Source: CBFDBF01 sp050291465
GTDB taxonomy: Bacteria; Pseudomonadota; Gammaproteobacteria; Chromatiales; Chromatiaceae
Assembly (NCBI GenBank): GCA_050291465.1
Contig: JBNKJV010000009.1
Location: 1 to 64,000 of the forward strand
DNA: 64,000 nt
Reading direction: 5' to 3'
The notes under the pieces were generated by a model. The model was given only the letters and a program-made list of their open reading frames with translations, searched no databases and was not told the DNA's origin. A program made the translations under genes and the position numbers. Below are positions 34,834 to 43,990 of this stretch, one piece after another; the first letter of the stretch is position 1, and the number at the start of each line of letters is the position of its first letter.

Positions 34834-37655
34834 AGCATTCCAACTCCAGCCGGAAGATTTTTAAGGGCTATAGGGCCGTCATTCTCTGGATTTTTGTTCT
34901 TGCTTATTCTGTATTCACTCTGATGCTATCCATCGGGGTGGAATCGCGCACGGTCAATAGTGCATTTAACGAGCGGGCTGACGAGATCCATCGCACCCTG
35001 GCTCAGCGGGTCTCCAGCCTGGAAACCGTATTGACATCCCTGGTGGGACTCTACCACTCAAGTGATTTTCTCAGCATTGCTGAACGAACCTCTTTCTCGC
35101 AGCAAATGCTGGAAGCATATCCGTTTATAGCATCGATTATGCATATGTCTCGCGTATCCCACGAAAAGGAGGAGGAGTTTGAAGCACGTATGCGGGATCA
35201 GGGATTTATTGGCATTAAATTGGGGGATGATGTTCAGCACAGCGAAGTGGAGGCTCAAATTGGCGACTACCATCTCCCGGTCAGCTTTATCGAACCCATG
35301 GATCCGCTCTCTGCGACTATGTTGGGTTACGACCTGACGCTGCAACCCGGCATGCTACATACCTTGCATCAAGCTATAAAAAGCGGCGAGACTACCGCCG
35401 TCGGACCCATACGGGTCAGCAAAGCACGTGAGCCGTCGTATTTTATTCTGAAACCCGTGTTCCTGGGACGATATCCCCCTGAAAAAGCGCAGGAACGCAT
35501 GCAAATGTTTGACGGCATGGCTGTTCTCTCGATCAAGCTTTCACAGTTTACTGGCGGGCTAATCGAATCAGACAGCCGGTATGCCCTCATACTCGCCCCC
35601 GAAATCAATCCGGATGGCGAGGTCAGGGGCGACGCTTTCGCCGGGCCTGATAAATCCGTTATCTCGAAAATCGTCGCCGATCTGCGCACTTTCAGTTACA
35701 CAAGAAAGATCAATATATACGGCGTTAGTCTTGTAATGTCGGTTGAGCAACAACTTAGTGTCGGCGATATAGATTGGTGGAGAGTGTCCGCGATTTGGTT
35801 TTCGTCACTATTGATCCTCGCGCTGACGATAAGTGTCTACCGAAACAAGCACATTGCACTACTGCAGAAAAACGAAGCTAATGCAGCAATCGCCGCTGAG
35901 GATGCCAGATTCTCTCATGTCATTGATACCGCCTTTGACGCCGTAATAACGGCTGATGCCGACAGCACCATAATCAGTTGGAACCAACAAGCCGCCGAGG
36001 TGTTTGGCTACTCGGAGCAGGATGCGCACGGACAGCATCTCTTTCAACTTATCCTCACCAGCGACTCCTTTGAGGAGGTATCAAAAGCACTCCAGCCTAT
36101 CATTAAGGGTTCGGAAGACGCTCCGACCGGAATACGACTGGAGGTCGAGGGCAAAGACAAAAACAATCGAGAATTTCCGCTCGACCTCGCTATATCCTGC
36201 TCCAGAATCGGTGAACTTTTTACTCTGAGCGTTTTCGCGAGAGATATCACGGAACGCAAACAGTGGGATGAAAAGATTCGCTCATTGGCCTACAACGACC
36301 CCTTGACCCAGCTGCCGAACCGCCAGGCTTTCAAGGATCAGATTGTGCGAGCGATTAAATACGCCAAGCGCCACAATCAGATCGGCGCCGTTCTATACCT
36401 TGATCTCGACGAATTCAAACGCATCAACGACATTTTAGGGCACAATATCGGTGACTTATTGCTGAAACACGTCACTAAGCGTCTGGAGTCACAACTCAGA
36501 GAGACCGATCTCGTCGGACGAAGTGCCGAGGATGAAGGCAAAGAGGAGTACTGGAATATTGCCAGGCTGGGCGGGGACGAGTTTACCGTATTGCTTGAAG
36601 ATATCGGAAATCCCCATGCGGCAGGGATTGTTGCAAAACGGGTACAGGACGCCGTCGCACATTCTTATAACCTGGATGGTCATGAGGTCTATGTTACTCC
36701 CAGCATCGGCATAGCTATTTTTCCAGAAGACGGTGGCGACGTAGAGGAACTCCTGAAAAACGCGGATACCGCCATGTATCACGCTAAGTCTGTCGGCAAA
36801 AACAACTTTCAATTCTATTCAAAGCAGATGAATTTACTCGCTACCAATAGATTGAAACTGGAGGGCAGGCTCCGCAACGCCCTCAACAATAATGAATTGA
36901 TTCTCTACTATCAGCCGCAGATAGATCTAAATACAGGCGCCATCGTTTCCGCGGAAGCCCTGCTTCGTTGGCATGATCCGGAACTCGGCATAATCTCCCC
37001 GACCGAATTCATTCCTATAGCGGAAGAGACGGGGATGATTATTGAGCTTGGAGAGCGGGTCCTGAACGAAGCCTGCAGACAGAATAAGGCATGGCAAGAT
37101 GCCGGAATCAGTCCGATTCGTATAGCCGTCAACCTTAGCAGCAGGCAATTTATTCAACATGATTTAGGCATGAAGGTTGCGAGGGCGCTAAAGAACAGCG
37201 GGTTAAGTCCGGAATACATGGAGCTGGAGCTAACGGAAAGCATCGTCATGCGCAATGTCTCGGAGACCATTACCGCTCTGAATAACTTCAAGGAAATGGG
37301 AATATGCATATCCGTTGATGATTTTGGGACCGGATACTCCTCCCTGAATTACCTCAAGCGTTTTCCTCTGGACACCCTGAAGATCGACCGTACCTTTGTT
37401 AAGGATATTCCCGGCAACGAGGATGATGTGACTATTACGACCGCCATCATTGTCATGGCAAAAAGCCTCGGCCTTGACGTGGTTGCTGAAGGGGTTGAGA
37501 CAGAGGATCAGCTAGAATTTCTCAGGCAACAGGGTTGTAACAAGGCACAAGGATATCTGTTTAGTGAACCGCTACCAGCTGACAAAATGGCCGATATGTT
37601 GCGCGGCCAGAATAGGAATAGAGGAAAAGACAGCGCTAAAAGCGGAACTCTCTGA
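34830..37655 (+). CDS. CHASE-PAS-GGDEF-EAL c-di-GMP signalling protein
   Basis: A 941-residue inner-membrane sensor. Two transmembrane helices (about 15-37 and 318-340) enclose a periplasmic CHASE domain. A PAS domain (about 356-480, FDAVITADADSTIISWN) precedes a GGDEF domain with intact ARLGGDEFTVLL (near 578) and DPLTQLPNR, and an EAL domain with AEALLRW (near 707), ELTESIVMRN and DDFGTGYSSL. Both diguanylate cyclase and phosphodiesterase residues are present, so direction of activity depends on input. It is translationally coupled to the upstream periplasmic binding protein, the likely ligand partner for the CHASE domain. Confidence 0.92.
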   Translation: MKHSNSSRKIFKGYRAVILWIFVLAYSVFTLMLSIGVESRTVNSAFNERADEIHRTLAQRVSSLETVLTSLVGLYHSSDFLSIAERTSFSQQMLEAYPFIASIMHMSRVSHEKEEEFEARMRDQGFIGIKLGDDVQHSEVEAQIGDYHLPVSFIEPMDPLSATMLGYDLTLQPGMLHTLHQAIKSGETTAVGPIRVSKAREPSYFILKPVFLGRYPPEKAQERMQMFDGMAVLSIKLSQFTGGLIESDSRYALILAPEINPDGEVRGDAFAGPDKSVISKIVADLRTFSYTRKINIYGVSLVMSVEQQLSVGDIDWWRVSAIWFSSLLILALTISVYRNKHIALLQKNEANAAIAAEDARFSHVIDTAFDAVITADADSTIISWNQQAAEVFGYSEQDAHGQHLFQLILTSDSFEEVSKALQPIIKGSEDAPTGIRLEVEGKDKNNREFPLDLAISCSRIGELFTLSVFARDITERKQWDEKIRSLAYNDPLTQLPNRQAFKDQIVRAIKYAKRHNQIGAVLYLDLDEFKRINDILGHNIGDLLLKHVTKRLESQLRETDLVGRSAEDEGKEEYWNIARLGGDEFTVLLEDIGNPHAAGIVAKRVQDAVAHSYNLDGHEVYVTPSIGIAIFPEDGGDVEELLKNADTAMYHAKSVGKNNFQFYSKQMNLLATNRLKLEGRLRNALNNNELILYYQPQIDLNTGAIVSAEALLRWHDPELGIISPTEFIPIAEETGMIIELGERVLNEACRQNKAWQDAGISPIRIAVNLSSRQFIQHDLGMKVARALKNSGLSPEYMELELTESIVMRNVSETITALNNFKEMGICISVDDFGTGYSSLNYLKRFPLDTLKIDRTFVKDIPGNEDDVTITTAIIVMAKSLGLDVVAEGVETEDQLEFLRQQGCNKAQGYLFSEPLPADKMADMLRGQNRNRGKDSAKSGTL

Positions 37656-38018
37656 TCCTCATGCTTGCCCGCCGGACCGGCGTCCACTAGCGACCGAGAC
37701 CCGTCTCTACTCACTTTGTTTAAATAGACCCCATTCTCCTATTTGTAACGGGCATTGTTTTTACCTAGTCTTTTCGTTCATATCCCTTCCGGTTTGTATG
37801 CTTATGAACTGGTTGTCTTATGCTATGTTATTTGCACCAAGTAATTAGCATTTCCACGATTACCTCCCTGGTTTCCTTTCACCCCCGGCCGGAATATTTC
37901 CAGCTAAGGGAGGGGGAAATCAAACGGAATACAAATCAGGGGGAGTTTATACGAATCGACGCATATTTTTTCGGCTATATAGTAACCAGGCCGAATCTTG
38001 ATTTTGGTTGAGAATGGC
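37656..38018. other. AT-rich intergenic region
   Basis: A 363-nt gap with no supported gene, clearly more AT-rich than the surroundings. GCCGGACCGGC near 37673 forms a small hairpin soon after the GGDEF-EAL stop. Short frames across it lack ribosome sites. Nothing else recognised. Confidence 0.4.
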
Positions 38019-38429
38019 ATGAGCACGAGAAACACCCTGATTGAAAACGAGTACGCCTGCCTTTGGCATTACCCGGATGAAGGCATCATCCATCACCGGC
38101 TCCTACAGCCGGTTTTCGGCGACATCTTCCGCAACGTTTTGATGACCGGGCTGGGCGTGATGAGGGTGCATGGGGCGCGGAAATGGCTCTCGGATGACCG
38201 CGGCAACTCCATCCTTTCCGCGGATGACAGCGCCTGGTCACAGGAATACTGGCTGCCCAGGGCCCTGGATGCGGGCTGGAAATACTGGGCGGTTCTGCCG
38301 CCCTCTAGGGCCCGCGGTCAGCTGAACATGACACGCCTGATGGAGTTCGTGGGCGAATTGAGCGGCGTCAATATCGAGATATTCTCCGATCCTGACGAGG
38401 CCTGGCAGTGGCTGGCAAACCAGGAATAG
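38019..38429 (+). CDS. Conserved hypothetical protein, STAS/SEC14-like
   Basis: A 136-residue cytoplasmic protein starting MSTRNTLIENEYACLWHYP at 38019. It resembles a family of about 140 residues with the pattern LWxxPxxxIVHH, KWLSDDRGN, DSxW..xxWLPRALDAGWKYWAV, GQxNM and EIFSDPDEAWQWL. The mix of short strands and helices suggests a STAS/SEC14-like fold. Such genes are often found near signalling proteins; function unknown. It is separated from the GGDEF-EAL gene by 363 nt, so co-transcription is uncertain. Confidence 0.7.
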   Translation: MSTRNTLIENEYACLWHYPDEGIIHHRLLQPVFGDIFRNVLMTGLGVMRVHGARKWLSDDRGNSILSADDSAWSQEYWLPRALDAGWKYWAVLPPSRARGQLNMTRLMEFVGELSGVNIEIFSDPDEAWQWLANQE

Positions 38430-38473
38430 GCAAGCGGAATCTTTTACCATGGGGGACATCCGAACGACACCTG

Positions 38474-38586
38474 CTTTAGAGATATAAGCCGCGAAAAACG
38501 CCAATCACCGCAAACTATCGCAAATGATTTATGTAGCCCCCCCGACATTCGGCGTTAATTCGCGGTGATTTGCGTCCATTTGCGGC
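38474..38586. repeat. Intergenic repeat upstream copy
   Basis: AATTCGCGGTGATTTGCG and TCCATTTGCGGCC at about 38556-38587 face a partner CGCCAATCACCGCAAACTATCGCAAAT at 38497-38524, making a long imperfect palindrome. The text resembles the repeat beyond the ykgJ-like gene at 39610-39641 and 39745-39773. A CCTCTGTGTCCTCTGTGG motif follows at 38612. Confidence 0.5.
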
Positions 38587-38657
38587 CAAATCTCCCAGGA
38601 GCAATTTCGTGCCCTCTGTGTCCTCTGTGGTAAAAAAATCGGCGCTGCCGGCAGGAA

Positions 38658-39572
38658 TCAGGCGCAGCTGTCCGGATCACACCCCGATTCGTCGTCCTTA
38701 TACTTCTCATCTTCCCGCTGGTGCTGGCGGGCGATCTCGGCCTGACGGCGGGCCTCCCATACTTCCTGGCGCTGTTCCACCCGCTGCTCCCATACTCCGT
38801 CCTTCTCCGCGATAGTGCGCTCACCGAAAAAGGCCTGTTTCATAAAACGCACGCCGAACTGCATCAGGGCGATGTCTTCCTTCTCCAGGATCTCGTAGGT
38901 GGAGTCTTCCACATCGTAGGTGGAGCGGAACTGATCGCTCATCACGAAGCGGCGGAACCGGTCCATATCGAAAGAAGCCATAAAGAACAGCTGCAGAGTG
39001 GCCTCCGGAAGCTGGCCGACGCTGGGTCCGGAGGACTTTTTCTTCAGCATGATCTGCAGCCACTCCTTGTTGTAACCGTCGTAATCGACGATACCAAGAT
39101 CCTTGCGGTACTCTTTGATGGTACGCACCCGTTCCTCTTCGTGGCCCTTGCAGTGCTCCTCCCTGACCAGGAAATAGTAGGCTTCGTCGGCCTTGGCATC
39201 CGCCATTTTCATGGCCATGTGGCCGAGGGGATAGTAACGGCAGGCGGTGGGGCGGTCGGAATAGATACTACAGCCCTCATCGGTGACAAACAGGCAGGCG
39301 CCGTCGTCATCGGTGCGCAGTTTGATCCCCGGGATACCGTCCTGATCCATCCGATAGGGAACCGTGTGGGCCTTCAGGAACTCAGAGGAGCCCATACCCA
39401 GCCGGTCCTTCATACGGATCACGTCATAAGGGGTCAGGGTGACGTCCGCCCGCTTACAGCAGGCGTTCCAGCAGGAAACACCAGGACGACAGTCAAAACG
39501 GAGTTCGGAACCGAGATCCAGCTTCTGCGGCACCATATCGCTCTGGTGGGGAAGATCGAATTTATCGCTCAT
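38658..39572 (-). CDS. YkgJ-family cysteine-cluster protein
   Basis: A 304-residue cytoplasmic protein with the zinc/iron-chelating cluster CRPGVSCWNACC near residue 27, then GACLFVTDEGCSIYSDRPTACRYYPLG near 107-133, a further cysteine (REEHCKGH), and a CDPDSC end. The family binds a metal, but the reaction is unknown. The C-terminal region is helical and highly charged (EARRQAEIARQHQREDEKYK). It lies downstream of aprBA on the same strand but beyond a terminator, so it is probably not in the same transcript. A role in sulfur metabolism is inference from position only. Confidence 0.78.
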   Translation of the reverse strand: MSDKFDLPHQSDMVPQKLDLGSELRFDCRPGVSCWNACCKRADVTLTPYDVIRMKDRLGMGSSEFLKAHTVPYRMDQDGIPGIKLRTDDDGACLFVTDEGCSIYSDRPTACRYYPLGHMAMKMADAKADEAYYFLVREEHCKGHEEERVRTIKEYRKDLGIVDYDGYNKEWLQIMLKKKSSGPSVGQLPEATLQLFFMASFDMDRFRRFVMSDQFRSTYDVEDSTYEILEKEDIALMQFGVRFMKQAFFGERTIAEKDGVWEQRVEQRQEVWEARRQAEIARQHQREDEKYKDDESGCDPDSCA

Positions 39573-39599
39573 GGAAGGCGGCCTTTAATCACTTGATAT

Positions 39600-39775
39600 A
39601 TCTATAATAATCCGCAAATGAACGCAAATACACGCTAAATAGAAAATGGAATCAGGGTGAAAACAACCAGATTATTGTGCGCTTTTTTGCTCGGCATTTC
39701 CTCTACGCTGGGTATTCGCCGGTAACGGAATCGGATACATACCATTTGCGTTAATTAGCGTTCATTTGCGGACTC
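39600..39775. repeat. Inverted intergenic repeat pair
   Basis: TCCGCAAATGAACGCAAAT (39610-39628) is the reverse complement of ATTAGCGTTCATTTGCGGA (39755-39773) in its core, so the region can form a long hairpin. Similar text at 38556-38587 on the far side of the ykgJ-like gene suggests a repeat family. Nothing else is seen in this gap. Confidence 0.5.
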
Positions 39776-39790
39776 TTCAGTGTCCTAACG

Positions 39791-39823
39791 AAAAAAGTCC
39801 GGGTGCCTCACGACACCCGGACT
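39791..39823 (-). terminator. Intrinsic terminator of aprBA
   Basis: On the minus strand the 10-bp stem AGTCCGGGTG/CACCCGGACT is followed by TTTTT, 31 nt past the aprA stop. Confidence 0.92.
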
Positions 39824-39853
39824 CAGTCAAGCCTTCAGGCTGTCAAATAGTGC

Positions 39854-41842
39854 TTACTTGAACAGCTTGGACTTGTCGACCAGATCCACATGTGCCCGCT
39901 TGAAGCACTTGAAGGTCTTGGCCTCTTTGTCGTAGATGGAGTTCACGAAGCACTTCCAGTTCTCTTCGTCCACGAAGTTCTTGTCCATGCGGTAGTAGAA
40001 GCCCGGGTAACGGGATTCTTCACGGAACTGGATGTGTTTCATGTGAGCTTCCGCGGTAAGGATGCGGTGGTAGTTCTCCCAGGCCCGCAGCAGTTCGTGC
40101 AGGTCTTTGGCGCGCATCTTCACGGCGTCTTCCTTCAGGTCCTGAAGCTTCTCTTCCGCCACGGCGAGCATGTGCTCGTTGGTGGTGTAGTAGGTCGCAA
40201 CACCGGCAACGTACTCGTCCATCAGCTTCTGCAGACGGAACTGCAGCATACGCGGAGTAACGTAGTTCGGGTTTACGTCAATGGCGGTGGAGTAGTCCTT
40301 GAACTCCAGGAAGTTGCGGACCGGGCGGTAGATCTCTTCGATCAGCTCGTCCACGGAGGTTTCCAGCTCAGGCGTCCAGTCCTTGTTGTCCATCACGAAC
40401 TGCACCATGCCCTTGGCCGCGATACGGCCTTCGGCGTGGGAGCCGGAGGAGAACTTATGACCGGAAGCGCCGACACCGTCAGCAGCGGTGAACAGACCAC
40501 GTACGGTGGTCATGCCACGGTAACCCCAGCTCCAACCACTCGGCAGGTGCTCGGGGATGCCGCCTTCGGCTTCGTCGGTGGGAGCGCCCAGATCTTCCGG
40601 ACCGGAGACCCAGATGCCGCAGCAACCGGAGTGGGAACCCAGCAGGTACGGTTCGGTGGGCATCAGCTCGGAGTTCTTCTTCTCCGGCTCGATGTTTTCA
40701 CCGGCCCAGATACCGCACTGACCGACACACATGTCGAGGAAGTCTTCCCAGGCCTCGGCTTCCAGATGCTTCACCTCGCGGGGAGACAGGGTCTCACGCA
40801 GGTTGGCGAGGGCGGTTACGGTGTCCATCCAGATGGGACCGCGGCCTTCCTTCATCTCTTTCAGCATCAGGTGGTTACGCAAGCAGGAAGCGGGAACCGC
40901 AGCCTGACCATACGGAGGATAGTCGTTCAGCATATCCTTGTTGCGAACCATGTAGACTTCGCCGAAGGCGTTGGTGGCCTGGGATTTGAACAGCAGGAAC
41001 CAGGCGCCAACCGGACCGTAACCGTCCTTGAAGCGGGCGGGTACGAAGCGGTTTTCCATCATGGTCAGCTCGGCGCCGGCCTCAGCGGCCATGGCGTAGG
41101 TGGAACCGGCGTTCCACACCGGATACCAGGCGCGGCCCTGACCCTCACCCACGGAGCGGGGACGGAAGATGTTCACACAGCCACCGGCCACCAGCAGGCA
41201 GGCCTTGAACTTGTAAACGAACAGCTTGTGATCGCGGACGGAGAAACCGACGGCACCGGCGACGCGGTTCTTGTCGTTCTTGTCGTTAACCAGCTTAACG
41301 ATGAAGATACGCTCCTGGATGTTTTCCATACCCAGGGCCTTCTTCGCGGCCTCGGCGACGATCCACTTGTAGGACTCACCGTTGATCATGATCTGCCACT
41401 TACCGGAACGTACCGGCTTGCCGCCGTCGGCCAGGGAAGTCATACCCTGGGCGCCGTCGTGACGCTCGCCGTTCTCGTCCATTTTCCAGATCGGCAGACC
41501 CCACTCCTCGAACAGGTGCACGGACTCGTCCACGTGGCGGCCCAGATCATAGGCCAGGTCGTCACGGGTGATGCCCATCAGGTCATTGGAGACCATACGG
41601 GCGTAGTCGGCAGGATCCTGCTCGGGGCCGATATAGGTGTTAATTGCGGACAGACCCTGGGCCACGGCACCGGAACGGTCCATAGCAGCCTTATCCACCA
41701 GCTTGACCTTGATGTCGCCGCCAGCGGCTTGTACCCAAGGACCAATCTCGTATGCGGCACCACAGGCGCCCATACCACCGCCGATTATGAGGATATCAAC
41801 CTCTTCTTCGACGACTTCAGGATTTCCAAATTCTCCAGCCAT
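39854..41842 (-). CDS. aprA: Adenylylsulfate reductase alpha subunit
   Basis: A 662-residue FAD flavoprotein catalysing sulfite + AMP to APS (or the reverse) in the cytoplasm. The FAD Rossmann motif DILIIGGGMGACGAAYEIG is near residue 16, DRSGAVAQGLSAIN near 55 belongs to the active site region, and SHAEGRIAAKGMVQFV near 465 is typical for AprA. GAGG precedes the ATG by 9 nt. It follows aprB by 58 nt and ends at a strong terminator. No aprM membrane gene is next to it; the QmoAB-HdrCB operon 15 kb away is the likely electron partner. Confidence 0.97.
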   Translation of the reverse strand: MAGEFGNPEVVEEEVDILIIGGGMGACGAAYEIGPWVQAAGGDIKVKLVDKAAMDRSGAVAQGLSAINTYIGPEQDPADYARMVSNDLMGITRDDLAYDLGRHVDESVHLFEEWGLPIWKMDENGERHDGAQGMTSLADGGKPVRSGKWQIMINGESYKWIVAEAAKKALGMENIQERIFIVKLVNDKNDKNRVAGAVGFSVRDHKLFVYKFKACLLVAGGCVNIFRPRSVGEGQGRAWYPVWNAGSTYAMAAEAGAELTMMENRFVPARFKDGYGPVGAWFLLFKSQATNAFGEVYMVRNKDMLNDYPPYGQAAVPASCLRNHLMLKEMKEGRGPIWMDTVTALANLRETLSPREVKHLEAEAWEDFLDMCVGQCGIWAGENIEPEKKNSELMPTEPYLLGSHSGCCGIWVSGPEDLGAPTDEAEGGIPEHLPSGWSWGYRGMTTVRGLFTAADGVGASGHKFSSGSHAEGRIAAKGMVQFVMDNKDWTPELETSVDELIEEIYRPVRNFLEFKDYSTAIDVNPNYVTPRMLQFRLQKLMDEYVAGVATYYTTNEHMLAVAEEKLQDLKEDAVKMRAKDLHELLRAWENYHRILTAEAHMKHIQFREESRYPGFYYRMDKNFVDEENWKCFVNSIYDKEAKTFKCFKRAHVDLVDKSKLFK

Positions 41843-41900
41843 TTGTAATTACCTCGTAATAGAATCTGTAACTAAAAGGGGTTCGTCTTTGAAGCCCTGA

Positions 41901-42368
41901 TTATTTGCGGATCAGTTCGCTCGGGTCGCCAGTACGGTAACCGTTGCACTGTACGAAGTAGCCGGGCTCCTTGATCTTGCTCATATCAGCAGCCGGCTTG
42001 CCACCGTACGGGTCGATGGAACCTTCCGGGGTAGTACGAATGGGGAACTTGAAACGCTTCATGGTGCCGTTGCGGAATTTAATGGTCCACATGATGGAAT
42101 CGGTACCACGCAGGGGCTGTACGGAACCGCCCAGAGGAACGATGTCGGCGTAAGGACGCGCTTCGATGGCCTGCTGCGGGCAGATCTTGATGCAGGAGTA
42201 GCACTCCCAGCACTGCTCCGGCTCCTGGTTGAAGGCGCGCATCTCATGGCCGGTTTCGGAACCATCCTTATCCAGCTTCATAAGGTTATGCGGGCAGATG
42301 TACATGCAAGCGGTCTTGTCCTGACCCTTGCAGCCATCACACTTGTCGGTACGCACAAAACTTGGCAT
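41901..42368 (-). CDS. aprB: Adenylylsulfate reductase beta subunit
   Basis: A 155-residue iron-sulfur protein that passes electrons to or from AprA FAD. Two 4Fe-4S motifs are seen: CDGCKGQDKTACMYICP near residue 10 and CWECYSCIKICPQ near 54. The C-terminal tail that wraps AprA is present (SIDPYGGKPAADMSKI). AGGAG precedes the ATG. aprB is first in the aprBA operon. Confidence 0.97.
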   Translation of the reverse strand: MPSFVRTDKCDGCKGQDKTACMYICPHNLMKLDKDGSETGHEMRAFNQEPEQCWECYSCIKICPQQAIEARPYADIVPLGGSVQPLRGTDSIMWTIKFRNGTMKRFKFPIRTTPEGSIDPYGGKPAADMSKIKEPGYFVQCNGYRTGDPSELIRK

Positions 42369-42779
42369 GGTGCTTTTCTCCTAGTTTCACTGCAGTGAGT
42401 TATTGTTGCCGCTTGTGGCGGCGGTTTCTCGAGTCATATAACCGGTGTCTTTCCGGCGTTGGGATCTCAATTCGTTTACCCTGTCCCTGGAAACGGCCAC
42501 TCCGTAAAGCAACCGCTTGTATAAATCTTCGGGGGAATCTTCGAGCTGAGCAGGCCAAATAACCGCGCTAAATCCCCATTTTTCCTGCCTACGCCCAGCG
42601 TCAGGGGCATCAACCATAATGAGTTGTCACAAAAAGTGCCAAACAGTTTTTTGGCGGTGACCATAAATTCGCTTTATCTCGATTTTGCCTTCCTCCGGCG
42701 CTGTAGCTAATATGCCCGACTGAAATCGATTCCCTATGATTTTCCCAGGAAAATACCGACCCTTCAGGGGCCTGATATT
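42369..42779. other. Divergent promoter region of aprBA and thioredoxin/HEAT gene
   Basis: A 411-nt gap between divergent genes. TATACA on the minus strand near 42519 could be a -10 for aprB, without a clear -35. A 76-codon minus-strand frame (42387-42617) ends 18 nt before aprB but has no ribosome site or family and is not called. No other structure recognised. Confidence 0.4.
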
Positions 42780-43445
42780 GTGAACTCCGTGGATAAAAAA
42801 CCGGTCGCCGCGCTGCTGCTGATCGCCCCCGGCTGTCCCCACTGCTCCGGCATCCTGGAGGCCCTGAACAATCTGCTCAAAGAGGGGGTTATAGGGACTC
42901 TGGAAGTGGTCAATGCGGCGGTCCATCCGCAGCGGGCGGAGGCGGTGGGGACCCGCTCCGTACCCTGGGTCCGCATCGGCCGCTTCGAATCGGAAGGGGC
43001 CGTAACGCCGGAGAAATTACGCTCCTGGGCGGAACTTGCCGCTGCAGAAGAAGCCGGGGCCGGCGCCTACCTCAGCCACCTGCTGGAGCACCGCCGTCTG
43101 GACCAGGCGCTCGCCCTGATCCGGGACGAACCACCGCGACTGGTGGAACTGGTTACACTGCTGGAGAAGAACGATACCCCGCTGGCGGTACGCATCGGCG
43201 TGGGGGCCGTCATGGAAGAACTGGCGGACAGCGGTTTACTGGAGCACGCATTCCAACGGCTGGTCCAGCTCACCCACTCCCCGGAACCACACCTCCGGGC
43301 GGACGCCTGTCATTACCTGGCTCTCTCCGGTATGCAGGAGGCCCTCCCGGAATTCCAGCGCCTGCTGGATGATGAAAACCACGAAGTCCGGGAGATCGCT
43401 AGGGAGAGCCTGGAGGCCCTTGCGGCCCCCGGCCCCCTGCACTAG
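42780..43445 (+). CDS. Thioredoxin-fold / HEAT-repeat protein
   Basis: A 221-residue cytoplasmic protein starting at GTG 42780. Residues 1-90 are a thioredoxin-like domain with CxxC active site in APGCPHCSG and the cis-Pro region TRSVPWVRIG. Residues 100-218 form HEAT-like helical repeats (TPLAVRIGVGAVMEEL, PHLRADACHYLALSG, NHEVREIARESLEAL). It resembles a protein group known from gammaproteobacterial sulfur oxidisers. Divergent from aprBA. The redox domain plus scaffold suggests handling of thiols or Fe-S proteins, which is inference. Confidence 0.82.
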   Translation: MNSVDKKPVAALLLIAPGCPHCSGILEALNNLLKEGVIGTLEVVNAAVHPQRAEAVGTRSVPWVRIGRFESEGAVTPEKLRSWAELAAAEEAGAGAYLSHLLEHRRLDQALALIRDEPPRLVELVTLLEKNDTPLAVRIGVGAVMEELADSGLLEHAFQRLVQLTHSPEPHLRADACHYLALSGMQEALPEFQRLLDDENHEVREIARESLEALAAPGPLH

Positions 43446-43516
43446 TACCAGCTGAACGTAATCAGGGGACCGGCACTCCTTGCCACATCACACCCAGACT
43501 AAACCTGCACCATCAA

Positions 43517-43885
43517 CTACCGGTTGTGGTAGAACAGATCCCAGAACAGATTCGGATGCCGGTGTTGGGCACGATAGCTGTAGTAAGGCCGCTGGTGATA
43601 TCTGCTGAACCGATTGTAGCGGTAGTAGGGCCGGCGGTGTGATCTCTTAAACCTATTATAACGGTACTTCGAATACCGCCTCTGATCCGGGTAGTCCCGG
43701 CGTACCTGCCGGATCCTCAGCTGTTTTTGCTGCGAACCCCATGCCGCCTTCCGAACCATCTCGCCGGATCTCACACCTTTTTCATGAGATCCGGGATGGT
43801 TGTAAAAAGATGACCCGGCAACCGCCGGCAGCGTCATGCCGAACCCCAGGACGGCAATCAGAAGGCCTTTAGTAAGAATTTTCAT
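43517..43885 (-). CDS. Small basic secreted protein, diverged tandem copy
   Basis: A 122-residue protein with signal peptide MKILTKGLLIAVLGFGMTLPAVAG, close to that of the next gene upstream. The mature region is Arg/Tyr-rich with three RPYY repeats (RRPYYRYNRF, QRPYYSYRA). The helical core ELTREEVRILRREQ of the sister gene is mostly lost (only KGVRSGEM and RIRQVRRDY remain recognisable). Signal, upstream region and 5' end are shared with the paralogue, so this copy arose by tandem duplication and then decayed or was remodelled. Function unknown. Confidence 0.65.
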   Translation of the reverse strand: MKILTKGLLIAVLGFGMTLPAVAGSSFYNHPGSHEKGVRSGEMVRKAAWGSQQKQLRIRQVRRDYPDQRRYSKYRYNRFKRSHRRPYYRYNRFSRYHQRPYYSYRAQHRHPNLFWDLFYHNR

Positions 43886-43980
43886 TGCTCTCTCCTTGTC
43901 AACTGTTTCTCAAGATGCGAGTTCAGTCTACGAGGGGGCCCATGAACCTTCGCTGAACGGATTAACGATGTCCGACGGTT
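43816..43980 (-). repeat. Duplicated 5' region, copy A
   Basis: The signal-peptide codons and about 95 nt upstream match copy B at 44353-44517 with a constant 537-nt offset; CAACTGTTTCTCAAGATGCGAG and GTTCAGTCTACGAGG are identical, and GAACCTTCGCTGAA follows. This marks a tandem duplication including the promoter region. Confidence 0.85.
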
Positions 43981-43990
43981 GCCGTTGTTA

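Noticed and set aside
39890..41848. 652-codon open frame antisense to aprA
   Set aside because: It mirrors the codon bias of aprA exactly, has no ribosome site or family, and aprA is certain.
42387..42617. 76-codon minus-strand frame just before aprB
   Set aside because: No ribosome site, no recognisable domain, and it overlaps a promoter region. A leader peptide cannot be excluded.
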